Positions 1 through 5,151 of a stretch of 5,151 bases of DNA are shown piece by piece. Below the pieces are notes generated by a model. It was not told where the DNA came from and searched no databases. It was given only the letters and a program-made list of their open reading frames with translations. The DNA is from an uncultured Bacteroidales bacterium (lineage in GTDB: Bacteria; Bacteroidota; Bacteroidia; Bacteroidales; Marinilabiliaceae): positions 1 to 5,151 of the forward strand of contig CAKVCS010000085.1 of NCBI GenBank assembly GCA_934725785.1, in the 5' to 3' direction. The position numbers and the translations under genes were made by a program. Position 1 is the first letter of the stretch, and each line of letters starts with the position of its first letter.

Positions 1-2
1 TT

Positions 3-944
3 GAGCTCAGCGAATACCCTTCGTTCCTCACGCTCGGCGACTCGGCCTACCACGAAGGCATCGCCGCCAAGGTCTATTTTGAGGATGGCACATCGGCCGA
101 TGCCGACACCGCCGACCTCTCTTTCATAGAGCCCGATCTCGGCTCTGTCGGCACCAAGACGGTCACCGTAATCTACAGCAAGACGAGCAAGGGTAATTAT
201 TGTGCGCCCATCTACGCCTCTTACAGTCTGCAGATTACCGACTTCAAGGCCATAGCGGTCGAGGTCGCGAAGAGTGTTGAGTACTTCTTCGCTACAGGTG
301 TCGAGTCTGTGCCATTCATATCCAGGAGCGCCAAGGTCTATGGTATCGGCAGCGAGGGCGACTCCACGCTTCTCGACAACGGCCTGGTCCAGTTCTCAAG
401 CGTAAACGCCTCCGGGGAGTTTACTGCGGAGTATCAGGGGCTCAGGACGTCGGGTAAGGTTGGCGTCGCCGCCACGGGGTGCACCCAGATAGGAGCCACC
501 GACTTCTCTTCTGGCTGGTGGACAGTATTCTCCGAAGACGAGCAGGTGAAGAGTGGTGCAACCCTGTCCAAGACCGTGCAGCTCCGCTCGGACAATTTGG
601 AAAACTACCACAGCCTCGTGGTAATCCTCCGTACCGCCGCGGGTGCAGAGTACGCCGTCCTCCGTACCGACAATTTCGGCTGGGGCACTGGTTATAGCGA
701 AGAGACTCGCGAGAGCGACTGGAACTTCGACACTTTCAAGTATAACCTCGATGGCTCCACGTACTCCATCTCAGTCGTCAACAATGGCAGCACTATTGAC
801 GTCAAGATGACCATAATAGACGCGACGGGCGACACTCACTTCCAGAACTACGTGGGCGTAGCCACCGCCGGAACAGAGCAGGTCGACGCAGATGACGTCT
901 ACGTATCCCTCACTTGCGAGGAGGCCTACTTGCTCATAAAGTAA
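3..944 (+). CDS. Partial Ig-like-domain surface protein, C-terminal part
   Basis: The reading frame is open from the first bases of the window to the TAA at 942-944, giving 313 residues; the true start lies upstream. A GTG at 309 is only an internal valine codon and should not be taken as the start. Two successive bacterial Ig-like (Big_3-like) segments can be seen: residues about 8-85, with the pattern VYFEDGTSAD...LGSVGTKTVTVIY, and about 87-155, with SAKVYGIGSEGDS...ASGEFTAEYQG. A third, C-terminal beta-rich domain spans about 160-313, contains a GWWTVFS motif near 171 and an RTDNFGWGTGY motif near 221, and ends in an YVSLTCEEAYLL strand. I recall similar C-terminal domains on secreted or surface proteins of gut Bacteroidales, some with glycoside hydrolase modules, but no catalytic residues are visible here. 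No type IX secretion C-terminal signal is recognisable. A surface or glycan-binding role is inference; the missing N-terminus may hold an enzyme domain. Confidence 0.8.
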   Translation, partial: ELSEYPSFLTLGDSAYHEGIAAKVYFEDGTSADADTADLSFIEPDLGSVGTKTVTVIYSKTSKGNYCAPIYASYSLQITDFKAIAVEVAKSVEYFFATGVESVPFISRSAKVYGIGSEGDSTLLDNGLVQFSSVNASGEFTAEYQGLRTSGKVGVAATGCTQIGATDFSSGWWTVFSEDEQVKSGATLSKTVQLRSDNLENYHSLVVILRTAAGAEYAVLRTDNFGWGTGYSEETRESDWNFDTFKYNLDGSTYSISVVNNGSTIDVKMTIIDATGDTHFQNYVGVATAGTEQVDADDVYVSLTCEEAYLLIK

Positions 945-977
945 AAGACTGCCATACCCTGAGTTGTAAGTTTTAAT

Positions 978-1018
978 GCGAGCCGCCCGGCCATGCGCCA
1001 GGCGGCTCGCTCTTATTG
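978..1018 (+). terminator. Rho-independent-type terminator after the Ig-domain gene
   Basis: A perfect 10-bp inverted repeat, GCGAGCCGCC at 978-987 and GGCGGCTCGC at 1001-1010, begins 34 bases after the stop codon. The 13-base loop can form a further small GGC/GCC helix. The downstream TCTTATT is only moderately T-rich, so the hairpin is strong but the U-tract is weak. It ends the Ig-domain transcript before the promoter of the next gene. Confidence 0.7.
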
Positions 1019-1059
1019 CTCAAGCCGGATATGCGGACGCGTAATCGACCTGCGGCCGT

Positions 1060-1091
1060 GTTGTATTTAAGGCGTCAAATAAGTACCTTTG
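1060..1091 (+). promoter_or_regulatory. Bacteroidota-type promoter of the Rpn-family gene
   Basis: TACCTTTG at 1084-1091 matches the Bacteroidota -7 consensus TAnnTTTG exactly. GTTG at 1060-1063 is close to the -33 element TTTG, and the 20-base gap between the two is in the usual range. Transcription would begin near 1096-1098, leaving a leader of about 25 bases with a run of eight A residues and no Shine-Dalgarno sequence. The promoter position also rules out a TTG start at 1089, which lies inside the -7 element, and supports the ATG at 1122. Confidence 0.65.
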
Positions 1092-1121
1092 GACAGGCAT
1101 AAAAAAAACGCGAATCTCTGT

Positions 1122-2048
1122 ATGTCGAACTTCATAAACCCTTTCACCGATGCCGGTTTCAAGCGCATATTCGGCTGTGACGTCAACAAGGATTTGCTTA
1201 TGCACTTCCTTAACCATCTGCTCGTGGGGCGCTATGAAATCACGGATGTCACGTTCCTCAACAAGGAGCGACACCCCGAAGAGGTCGATGGGCGTCTCAT
1301 CATCTACGACATCTTCTGCAAGACCCAGAGCGGCGAGAGCATAATTGTCGAGATGCAGAACGCCCGCCAGGCTTTCTTCAAGAAAAGGGCAATCTACTAT
1401 GTATCCCGCGCCATAAGCGAGCAGGGTAGGCCTGGAGACAGCTGGATATACGACGTTAAGGCGGTCATAGGCGTTTTCTTCCTCAACTTCGCCTATAAAG
1501 ACGATGTCAAGTTCAAGACCGACATAATGCTTATGGACGTGGAGGATAAGACCATCTTTTCCAAGAGCGTCTTCATGTCATTCCTGTGTCTGCCCCTTTT
1601 TAACAAGGAGCTTGAGGATTGCGATGATGACTTTGAGCGCTGGACTTATATTCTGAAGAATATGGATAAATTAGACAGGATGCCATCCACTCTGCAAGAT
1701 GCCGTGTGGAACAAGCTTTTTAGCGTGTGCGATGTCCGTAAACTGTCAAAATCCGAGTATGCGGCCTACGAGCATAGCCTCAAGGCCTACCGCGACATAA
1801 GGTCTAATGAGATTTATTGGCAGCAGCAAAATGAGATAGGCCGTGCCGAGGGGCGTGAGCTCGGCCTTGCCGAGGGTCGCGCCGAGGGTCGTGCCGAGGG
1901 TCGCGCCGAGGGTCGCGCCGAGGGTCGCGCCGAGGGAGACGTATCCAGGGCGAGGATTATGGCAAAATCGATGAGAGAGCTCGGCATACCGGTGGAATCT
2001 ATTGTTGAATGTTCCGGACTTTCCCAAGAGGAGGTGGAGTCCTTATGA
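1122..2048 (+). CDS. Rpn family / PD-(D/E)XK (PDDEXK_2) nuclease with AEGR-repeat tail
   Basis: The protein has 308 residues from ATG 1122. The opening FINPFTDAGFKRIFG (residues 4-18) is the hallmark N-terminus of the PDDEXK_2 / Rpn family (recombination-promoting nucleases, often annotated as transposases). The catalytic core is visible as D63 (in IIYDIFCK) and E77-x-Q79 (in IVEMQ), with Gln in place of the usual motif Lys, as is common in this family; R89, Y92 and Y93 follow in the KKRAIYYVSR helix. Residues about 100-235 are the remaining nuclease and helical part. Residues 242-273 are AEGR-type repeats, and 276-308 form the conserved tail (RELGIPVESIVECSGLSQEEVESL-like) that resembles a helix-turn-helix. 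Relatives cleave DNA, promote RecA-independent recombination in E. coli and have been linked to phage defence. Activity here is inferred from the intact motifs. The gene has its own promoter and terminator and looks autonomous; no terminal inverted repeats or partner gene are seen. Confidence 0.88.
   Translation: MSNFINPFTDAGFKRIFGCDVNKDLLMHFLNHLLVGRYEITDVTFLNKERHPEEVDGRLIIYDIFCKTQSGESIIVEMQNARQAFFKKRAIYYVSRAISEQGRPGDSWIYDVKAVIGVFFLNFAYKDDVKFKTDIMLMDVEDKTIFSKSVFMSFLCLPLFNKELEDCDDDFERWTYILKNMDKLDRMPSTLQDAVWNKLFSVCDVRKLSKSEYAAYEHSLKAYRDIRSNEIYWQQQNEIGRAEGRELGLAEGRAEGRAEGRAEGRAEGRAEGDVSRARIMAKSMRELGIPVESIVECSGLSQEEVESL
1869..1936 (+). repeat. 12-bp in-frame tandem repeat (GCCGAGGGTCGC) encoding AEGR
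   Basis: Five full 12-bp copies run head to tail from 1869 to 1928, with a partial sixth (GCCGAGGG) at 1929-1936. The only difference among the five is a C to T at the last base of the second copy (1892). A diverged unit, GCCGAGGGGCGT, lies at 1845-1856, separated by a degenerate unit. Each copy encodes Ala-Glu-Gly-Arg (residues 250-269), so gain or loss of copies changes tail length by four residues without changing frame. Low divergence between copies points to recent expansion by slippage. Confidence 0.95.
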
Positions 2049-2083
2049 CGGCTTGCCATTGCTGATGACTCACCACGATATTG

Positions 2084-2118
2084 TCCTGCCTTGCGTGAAT
2101 GTGAGGCGGGATTTTTTT
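2084..2118 (+). terminator. Rho-independent terminator after the Rpn-family gene
   Basis: TCCTGCCT at 2084-2091 pairs with AGGCGGGA at 2104-2111, giving 8 bp with one G-U wobble and a 12-base loop. Seven T residues follow at 2112-2118. It lies 36 bases past the TGA stop of the nuclease gene and separates it from the GH43 gene. Confidence 0.85.
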
Positions 2119-2130
2119 ATTGACGGCTGC

Positions 2131-2168
2131 TTGTCCACGTTTGCGCCATTATTGTCCACCATTGGTGG
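2131..2168 (+). promoter_or_regulatory. Candidate operator: TTGTCCAC direct repeat and CCACCA/TGGTGG palindrome
   Basis: TTGTCCAC occurs at 2131-2138 and again at 2152-2159, exactly 21 bases apart, or about two helical turns. The second copy overlaps an inverted repeat, CCACCA (2156-2161) and TGGTGG (2163-2168), with a single central T. The block lies between the upstream terminator and the -7 element of the GH43 gene, where an activator or repressor would bind. The regulator is unknown and the assignment is inference from spacing and position. Confidence 0.35.
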
Positions 2169-2180
2169 CGGATATGAACG

Positions 2181-2188
2181 TATATTTG
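2181..2188 (+). promoter_or_regulatory. -7 promoter element of the GH43 lipoprotein gene
   Basis: TATATTTG matches TAnnTTTG exactly. No TTTG or TTG stands at the preferred 19-21 base distance upstream; the nearest TTG triplets leave gaps of 16 and 26 bases. The weak -33 would fit a promoter that needs an activator, as is usual for glycan-responsive genes. Predicted transcription start is near 2193-2195, giving a leader of about 36 bases. The 10-bp palindrome ACGTTAACGT (2192-2201) falls at or just after that start. The ATG has no Shine-Dalgarno sequence. Confidence 0.55.
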
Positions 2189-2230
2189 CCAACGTTAACG
2201 TAAATACTCTCAATAATCGTAAAATTGATT

Positions 2231-3910
2231 ATGAAGGACAAGATAGCGTACACCGCTTTTGCGGCGGTGGTGGCATTCGGGTTCGCGGCCTGTTCCGATG
2301 AAGACCCGAAGCCGACGAACGGTGATGACGCCGGAGGTGGTCAAGAGGCCGCTTTCCACATCCCGACATATGCCGATGACTATAGCTCGATATCGGGATG
2401 GGAGAATCACCTGCAGTGGAACCTGGCAAACGTCCACGACCCATCCGTGGTCTATTGGACTGACGGCTATTATTATATGTGGGGGACTGACGCGTCCTAC
2501 GGTAACGCTCACGAGGGTCATGGACACTTTCAGGGCAAACGCTCGCGAAACCTCGTCGACTGGGAGTACGTCCCCGGCATATTCTACGATCAGACCCGCC
2601 CGGACTGGATTCTCAAAAAGGTGAACGAGATCCTTGCGGCGGCAGGTCAGCCCTCCACGACCAAGGATGAGATCCAGCTGAGCTACTGGGCCCCTGTAGT
2701 CCGCAAGATTACTGTCGACGGGCAGACCAAGATACGAATGTACTACAGCATGCCTGTCGATAAGCCTGCTTTGAGTGGCAATCAGGGCATCCCGGCGCTT
2801 ATCGGCATGTGCGAGACGACGGACCCGAACAACGGGGTGTGGGAGGACAAGGGCTTCGTGACCTGCTCGTCTTCCGACAAGGAGTTTACGGCGGCCAGTC
2901 TGGCAGAGAGCCAGTGGGGCGGGTTCTATTATTACAATGGCATAGACCCCACATACATTGTAACTCCCGCAGGCGAGCATTGGCTCATCCACGGCTCTTG
3001 GCACAGCGGCTTCGCCGCTCTGCAGGTTGATCCGTCATCTGGCAAGCCTATCAAGGATACTTCCGGCACCCCGTGGTGTGGCTCATCCGACAATTTGCAA
3101 AAGCTTTTCGGTCAGAATATAAGCTCTCGCAACTCCGAAAGCCGTTGGCAGGCCAGCGAGGGCCCCGAGGTCATCTACAAAGACGGCTATTACTACCTCT
3201 TCATGGCCTATGACGAGCTTGCGGTGGCGTATAACACGCGAGTAGTGCGTTCGCAGAGCATAACAGGCCCATATTATGACATAACCGGGCGCAACAACAC
3301 CAACGGCCGCGGAGATTGCTACCCGATCGTGACGCACCCCTACAAGTTCAAGAAACACACAGGCTGGGTCGGCATCAGCCATTGCGCCATATTCCCAAAG
3401 AAAGGCGACGACAGCTCCTCCGAGTGGTTCTACATGAGCCAAGGCCGTCTGCCAGTCAATGTAAACGGCAATACGAGCTCCAACGCCATTATGATGGGCC
3501 ATGTCCGCCGACTCGTGTGGGCGCCCGCCTCTTCCACGGCTCTTGATGACCGGTGGCCTATAGCTCTGCCAGAGCGATATGCTGCCGTGCCGGACTATGG
3601 TGCCTTCACGGCCGACAGCCTCGTGGGCAAGTGGGAGCACATCAACCTCGAGTACCAGTATCAAGTGCAGGACGAGAGCTCATACATAAACTTGAACGCC
3701 GACGGCACGGTCACCGATGAGAGCGGCGCGGCCGCCCTTGGTGGCAAGTGGAGCTACGATGCGTCTCGCAAGCTCATCATTATTGGCAAATCGGCTCTCT
3801 GCGTCGAGCGTGAGGTCGATTGGGAGGCGTCGCCCCGCCGCGTCACCAAGGTCTACGCCGGCATAGGTCAGGATGGCAAGACCACATGGTGGGGCAAGAA
3901 GGTCGAGTAG
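2231..3910 (+). CDS. GH43 family surface lipoprotein, probable endo-1,5-alpha-L-arabinanase
   Basis: The product has 559 residues from ATG 2231; the upstream in-frame TTG at 2225 adds only two residues and is unlikely. The N-terminus is a lipoprotein signal (MKDKIAY..., hydrophobic 8-20, FAAC with the lipidated Cys at 21) followed by SDEDPK, an acidic stretch like the Bacteroidota surface-export signal. The five-bladed beta-propeller of GH43 spans about 55-455. Candidate catalytic residues are D70 (NVHDPS, general base), D239 (GIDPTYI, pKa modulator) and E310 (ASEGPEV, general acid); H384 (GISHCAIF) sits where a metal-coordinating His occurs in arabinanases. WPIALPERY near 442-450 is typical of arabinanase-like GH43 proteins. 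A small beta-barrel-like domain (about 462-559, starting LVGKWEH) matches the C-terminal domain of Abn2-type enzymes. Expected role: cutting alpha-1,5-arabinan at the cell surface. The family is certain; the substrate is inferred. It is monocistronic, and no SusC/SusD genes are in view. Confidence 0.88.
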   Translation: MKDKIAYTAFAAVVAFGFAACSDEDPKPTNGDDAGGGQEAAFHIPTYADDYSSISGWENHLQWNLANVHDPSVVYWTDGYYYMWGTDASYGNAHEGHGHFQGKRSRNLVDWEYVPGIFYDQTRPDWILKKVNEILAAAGQPSTTKDEIQLSYWAPVVRKITVDGQTKIRMYYSMPVDKPALSGNQGIPALIGMCETTDPNNGVWEDKGFVTCSSSDKEFTAASLAESQWGGFYYYNGIDPTYIVTPAGEHWLIHGSWHSGFAALQVDPSSGKPIKDTSGTPWCGSSDNLQKLFGQNISSRNSESRWQASEGPEVIYKDGYYYLFMAYDELAVAYNTRVVRSQSITGPYYDITGRNNTNGRGDCYPIVTHPYKFKKHTGWVGISHCAIFPKKGDDSSSEWFYMSQGRLPVNVNGNTSSNAIMMGHVRRLVWAPASSTALDDRWPIALPERYAAVPDYGAFTADSLVGKWEHINLEYQYQVQDESSYINLNADGTVTDESGAAALGGKWSYDASRKLIIIGKSALCVEREVDWEASPRRVTKVYAGIGQDGKTTWWGKKVE

Positions 3911-3948
3911 GTGGCCTTTGATTGATTAGTCCATTATTCCGGTTCTGT

Positions 3949-3988
3949 GCCGCCGTGCGACGTGTTTCCTGTCGCGCGGCGGCTTTTT
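3949..3988 (+). terminator. Strong Rho-independent terminator after the GH43 gene
   Basis: GCCGCCGTGCGAC at 3949-3961 pairs with GTCGCGCGGCGGC at 3971-3983, a 13-bp stem with one T-G wobble and a 9-base loop, followed by five T residues at 3984-3988. It starts 39 bases past the TAG stop. An open frame running from 3947 into the HAD gene passes straight through this hairpin, which argues against an upstream start for that gene. Confidence 0.92.
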
Positions 3989-4026
3989 GCGTGGCGCGGA
4001 AGCCGTCGCCCTTATGCTTTTTTACG

Positions 4027-4034
4027 TATATTTG
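4027..4034 (+). promoter_or_regulatory. -7 promoter element of the HAD phosphatase gene
   Basis: TATATTTG matches TAnnTTTG exactly, and no good -33 TTTG is seen 19-21 bases upstream. The 11-base string ACGTATATTTG (4024-4034) is identical to the one at the GH43 promoter (2178-2188). Transcription would start near 4039-4041, so the ATG at 4037 is at or before the start site and the ATG at 4091 is the supported start, with a leader of about 50 bases. Confidence 0.5.
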
Positions 4035-4041
4035 AGATGTC

Positions 4042-4065
4042 GGGGCGGGCTGAATCCCGTTCCCC
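4042..4065 (+). other. Hairpin at the 5' end of the HAD gene leader
   Basis: GGGGCGGG (4042-4049) pairs with CCCG (4056-4059) and CCCC (4062-4065), giving 8 G-C pairs with a two-T bulge at 4060-4061 and the loop CTGAAT. It begins within a few bases of the predicted transcription start. No T-run follows directly, so it is not a terminator. A role as a 5' stabiliser or simple leader structure is inference. The rest of the leader, to 4090, is pyrimidine-rich and lacks a Shine-Dalgarno sequence. Confidence 0.4.
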
Positions 4066-4090
4066 TCACAGTCTTTTGCATTTCCCTTTT

Positions 4091-4948
4091 ATGAAGAAAC
4101 TTCCACGCGTCGCCCTCATATACGATTTTGACGGCACGCTCTCGCCTGGCAATATGCAGGAGTTCGGGTATATGAAGGCCATTGGCGCGGACAAAGATGC
4201 TTTTTGGGCGGAGAATAATCGCCTCACGCAAGATAATGACGCCAGCGGCATATTGTGCTACATGCTTCTCATGCTCCGCGAGGCCAAGGCCAACGGGGTA
4301 CGTCTGTCGAGGGACAGGTTCCGCGAGTTTGGCGCCGACGTTAAGCTCTACGAGGGGGTGAGAGACTGGTTTGAGAACATAAGGAGGTACGGGCAGGACT
4401 TTGGGCTTGACATACGCCACTTCATAAACTCGTCCGGCCTCAAGGAGATGATTGAGGGAACTCCCATAGCGCAGCGGTTCGACGCCATATACGCCTCCTC
4501 GTTCCTCTACGACTGCCAGACGGGCGAGCCGGAGTGGCCGGCAGTGGCGGTCGACTACACCACAAAGACGCAGTTCATATTCAAAATCAACAAGGGCATA
4601 CGCGAGGTTAGCGACACGCGGAAAATCAACCAGTACCTTGCCTACGAGGACAGGCCTGTGCCTTTCTCGCACATGATTTATTACGGGGACGGGACGACCG
4701 ACATCCCGAGCATGAAAGTGGTGAAAGACCACGGTGGCCACTCCATTGCCGTCTATAAGCCCGGAGACGACCTCGCCAAGCAGACGGCCGTAAGCCTCAT
4801 AAACGAGAACCGTGTCAACTTCGCATGCCCGGCGAACTACCGCGAGGGCAAAATGCTCGATAAGCTCACGCGGCGCATATTGGACAAGATTGCCGCCGAC
4901 AACGAGTTTGAAAGGCTTGAGAGGATAAACCGCAGGAGGTATTCTTAG
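4091..4948 (+). CDS. HAD-superfamily phosphatase (phosphoserine phosphatase-like fold)
   Basis: The protein has 285 residues from ATG 4091. All four HAD motifs are present: motif I DFDGT (12-16, nucleophile D12 and acid/base D14), motif II Ser in FINSSG (S114), motif III Lys, most likely K159 in DYTTKTQF, and motif IV YYGDGTTDIPSMK (D200 and D204, Mg2+ binding). Residues about 20-100 form a helical cap inserted after motif I, as in phosphoserine phosphatase-like HAD enzymes. There is no signal peptide or membrane segment, so it should be cytoplasmic. Substrate cannot be told from sequence; similar proteins in Bacteroidales are annotated only as HAD family hydrolases. An in-frame extension to 3947 (48 more residues) was not used because it crosses the GH43 terminator and the promoter. 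The C-terminus is basic (ERLERINRRRYS). Twelve of its 20 Ile codons are ATA. Its neighbour downstream is a convergent tRNA gene. Confidence 0.88.
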   Translation: MKKLPRVALIYDFDGTLSPGNMQEFGYMKAIGADKDAFWAENNRLTQDNDASGILCYMLLMLREAKANGVRLSRDRFREFGADVKLYEGVRDWFENIRRYGQDFGLDIRHFINSSGLKEMIEGTPIAQRFDAIYASSFLYDCQTGEPEWPAVAVDYTTKTQFIFKINKGIREVSDTRKINQYLAYEDRPVPFSHMIYYGDGTTDIPSMKVVKDHGGHSIAVYKPGDDLAKQTAVSLINENRVNFACPANYREGKMLDKLTRRILDKIAADNEFERLERINRRRYS

Positions 4949-4962
4949 CCTCGGCGCGCCTT

Positions 4963-5002
4963 AGGCCTTGCGGTGGATTCTGCTCGCGGCGGCCGTAAGC
5001 CT
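4963..5002 (+). other. Weak hairpin downstream of the HAD gene
   Basis: AGGCCTTGCGG (4963-4973) can pair with CCGTAAGCCT (4993-5002), with one bulged C and one G-U pair, around a 19-base loop. It follows the HAD stop by 14 bases but has no T-tract, so it is a poor intrinsic terminator. It is the only plausible 3' structure for the HAD transcript before the tRNA terminator on the other strand. Confidence 0.2.
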
Positions 5003-5025
5003 ACAGTCGGCGAGTTCGCTTAATT

Positions 5026-5062
5026 AAAAGAAAAAAGTCCCGCGGAACGAATTCCGCAGGAC
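5026..5062 (-). terminator. Rho-independent terminator of the tRNA-Pro gene
   Basis: Read on the minus strand, GTCCTGCGGAA (5062-5052) and TTCCGCGGGAC (5047-5037) form an 11-bp stem with one wobble pair around a TTCG tetraloop, followed by TTTTTT, C and TTTT (5036-5026). It lies 13 bases past the 3' end of the tRNA. On the plus strand the same hairpin is not followed by a T-run, so it works mainly for the tRNA transcript. Confidence 0.9.
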
Positions 5063-5075
5063 TGGCAACTCAGAG

Positions 5076-5150
5076 TCGGGGTGACTGGATTCGAACCAGC
5101 GACAACACGCCCCCCAGACGTGTACTCTAACCGGGCTGAGCTACACCCCG
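5076..5150 (-). tRNA. tRNA-Pro (anticodon GGG)
   Basis: The minus strand folds into a full 75-base cloverleaf. The acceptor stem CGGGGTG pairs perfectly with CACCCCG, with A as discriminator base. The D-stem is GCTC/GAGT with a 10-base loop containing AGCCCGGTTA. The anticodon stem CACGT/GCGTG encloses the loop CTGGGGG, placing GGG at positions 34-36. The variable loop is 5 bases, and the T-arm GCTGG/CCAGT has the loop TTCGAAT. GGG reads the proline codons CCC and CCU. CCA is not encoded: CTC follows the discriminator, so CCA must be added after transcription. The gene runs convergent to the HAD gene; its promoter is outside the window. Confidence 0.96.
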
Positions 5151-5151
5151 A

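Noticed and set aside
1089..1121. TTG start at 1089 for the Rpn-family protein.
   Set aside because: The TTG lies in the -7 promoter element, and the family-typical N-terminus begins right after the ATG at 1122.
1845..1940. CRISPR-like array.
   Set aside because: The repeats are 12 bp, directly adjacent without spacers and in frame within a coding sequence.
1746..2059. Minus-strand open frames opposite the AEGR repeat, encoding low-complexity SARP-like or LGAT-like repeats.
   Set aside because: They are shadows of the tandem repeat; there is no promoter, start context or recognisable domain.
1026..2176. CGGATATG at 1026-1033 and 2169-2176 as direct repeats flanking the Rpn gene, possibly a target-site duplication.
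   Set aside because: They are only 8 bp, do not lie at clear element ends, and the second copy is inside the GH43 promoter region; chance is likely.
2210..3004. A 264-codon minus-strand open frame inside the GH43 gene, and further long antisense frames at 3083-3664 and 4022-4741.
   Set aside because: The plus-strand genes have clear catalytic motifs. The antisense products show no recognisable domains, as expected from biased codon use in a GC-rich gene.
3947..4090. A 48-residue N-terminal extension of the HAD protein.
   Set aside because: It would cover the GH43 terminator hairpin and the HAD promoter, and its sequence does not resemble a HAD domain or a signal peptide.
4953..5027. GGCGCGCC (4953-4960) and TTAATTAA (5020-5027), which are AscI and PacI sites common in vectors.
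   Set aside because: The surrounding sequence is ordinary for this genome, with a natural tRNA terminator next to it; two 8-bp matches are most likely chance.
5026..5150. Attachment site of an integrative element at the tRNA 3' end.
   Set aside because: The tRNA is followed at once by its own terminator and then the HAD gene; no integrase and no repeated tRNA end were seen in this window.

Overview
The window looks like a chromosomal segment from a moderately GC-rich member of the Bacteroidota, probably order Bacteroidales. Four signs support this: (i) promoter elements match the Bacteroidota -7 consensus TAnnTTTG; (ii) the coding starts lack Shine-Dalgarno sequences and have AT-rich or pyrimidine-rich leaders; (iii) a lipoprotein has Cys followed by Ser and acidic residues, as in Bacteroidota surface lipoproteins; (iv) the protein families (Ig-like surface protein, GH43 arabinanase-like lipoprotein, PD-(D/E)XK/Rpn protein with an AEGR-repeat tail) are typical of gut Bacteroidales. 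Genus cannot be fixed from sequence alone.

Layout, left to right: the 3' part of a gene for a large Ig-domain surface protein (3-944, 5' end outside the window) and its terminator (978-1018); a promoter (1060-1091) and a Rpn/PDDEXK_2 family nuclease gene (1122-2048) that carries an in-frame 12-bp tandem repeat, followed by a terminator (2084-2118); a regulatory gap with a direct repeat, a palindrome and a -7 element (2131-2201); a GH43 lipoprotein gene (2231-3910) with a strong terminator (3949-3988); a promoter and leader hairpin (4027-4065) before a HAD-superfamily phosphatase gene (4091-4948); and on the minus strand a tRNA-Pro(GGG) gene (5076-5150) with its own terminator (5026-5062).

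Each complete gene has its own promoter-like element and a hairpin after it (only a weak one after the HAD gene), so the window reads as a row of independent transcription units, not one operon. The Ig-domain protein and the GH43 lipoprotein could both belong to surface glycan (arabinan or arabinose-containing polysaccharide) handling. No SusC/SusD pair or sensor is visible, so a polysaccharide utilisation locus is only a suggestion. The Rpn gene sits between these two as a self-contained cassette. The HAD phosphatase and tRNA-Pro look like housekeeping genes.

I found no clearly new system. The best leads are the Rpn gene (expandable tail repeat and a possible internal start for a C-terminal inhibitor) and the repeat/palindrome arrangement upstream of the GH43 gene.
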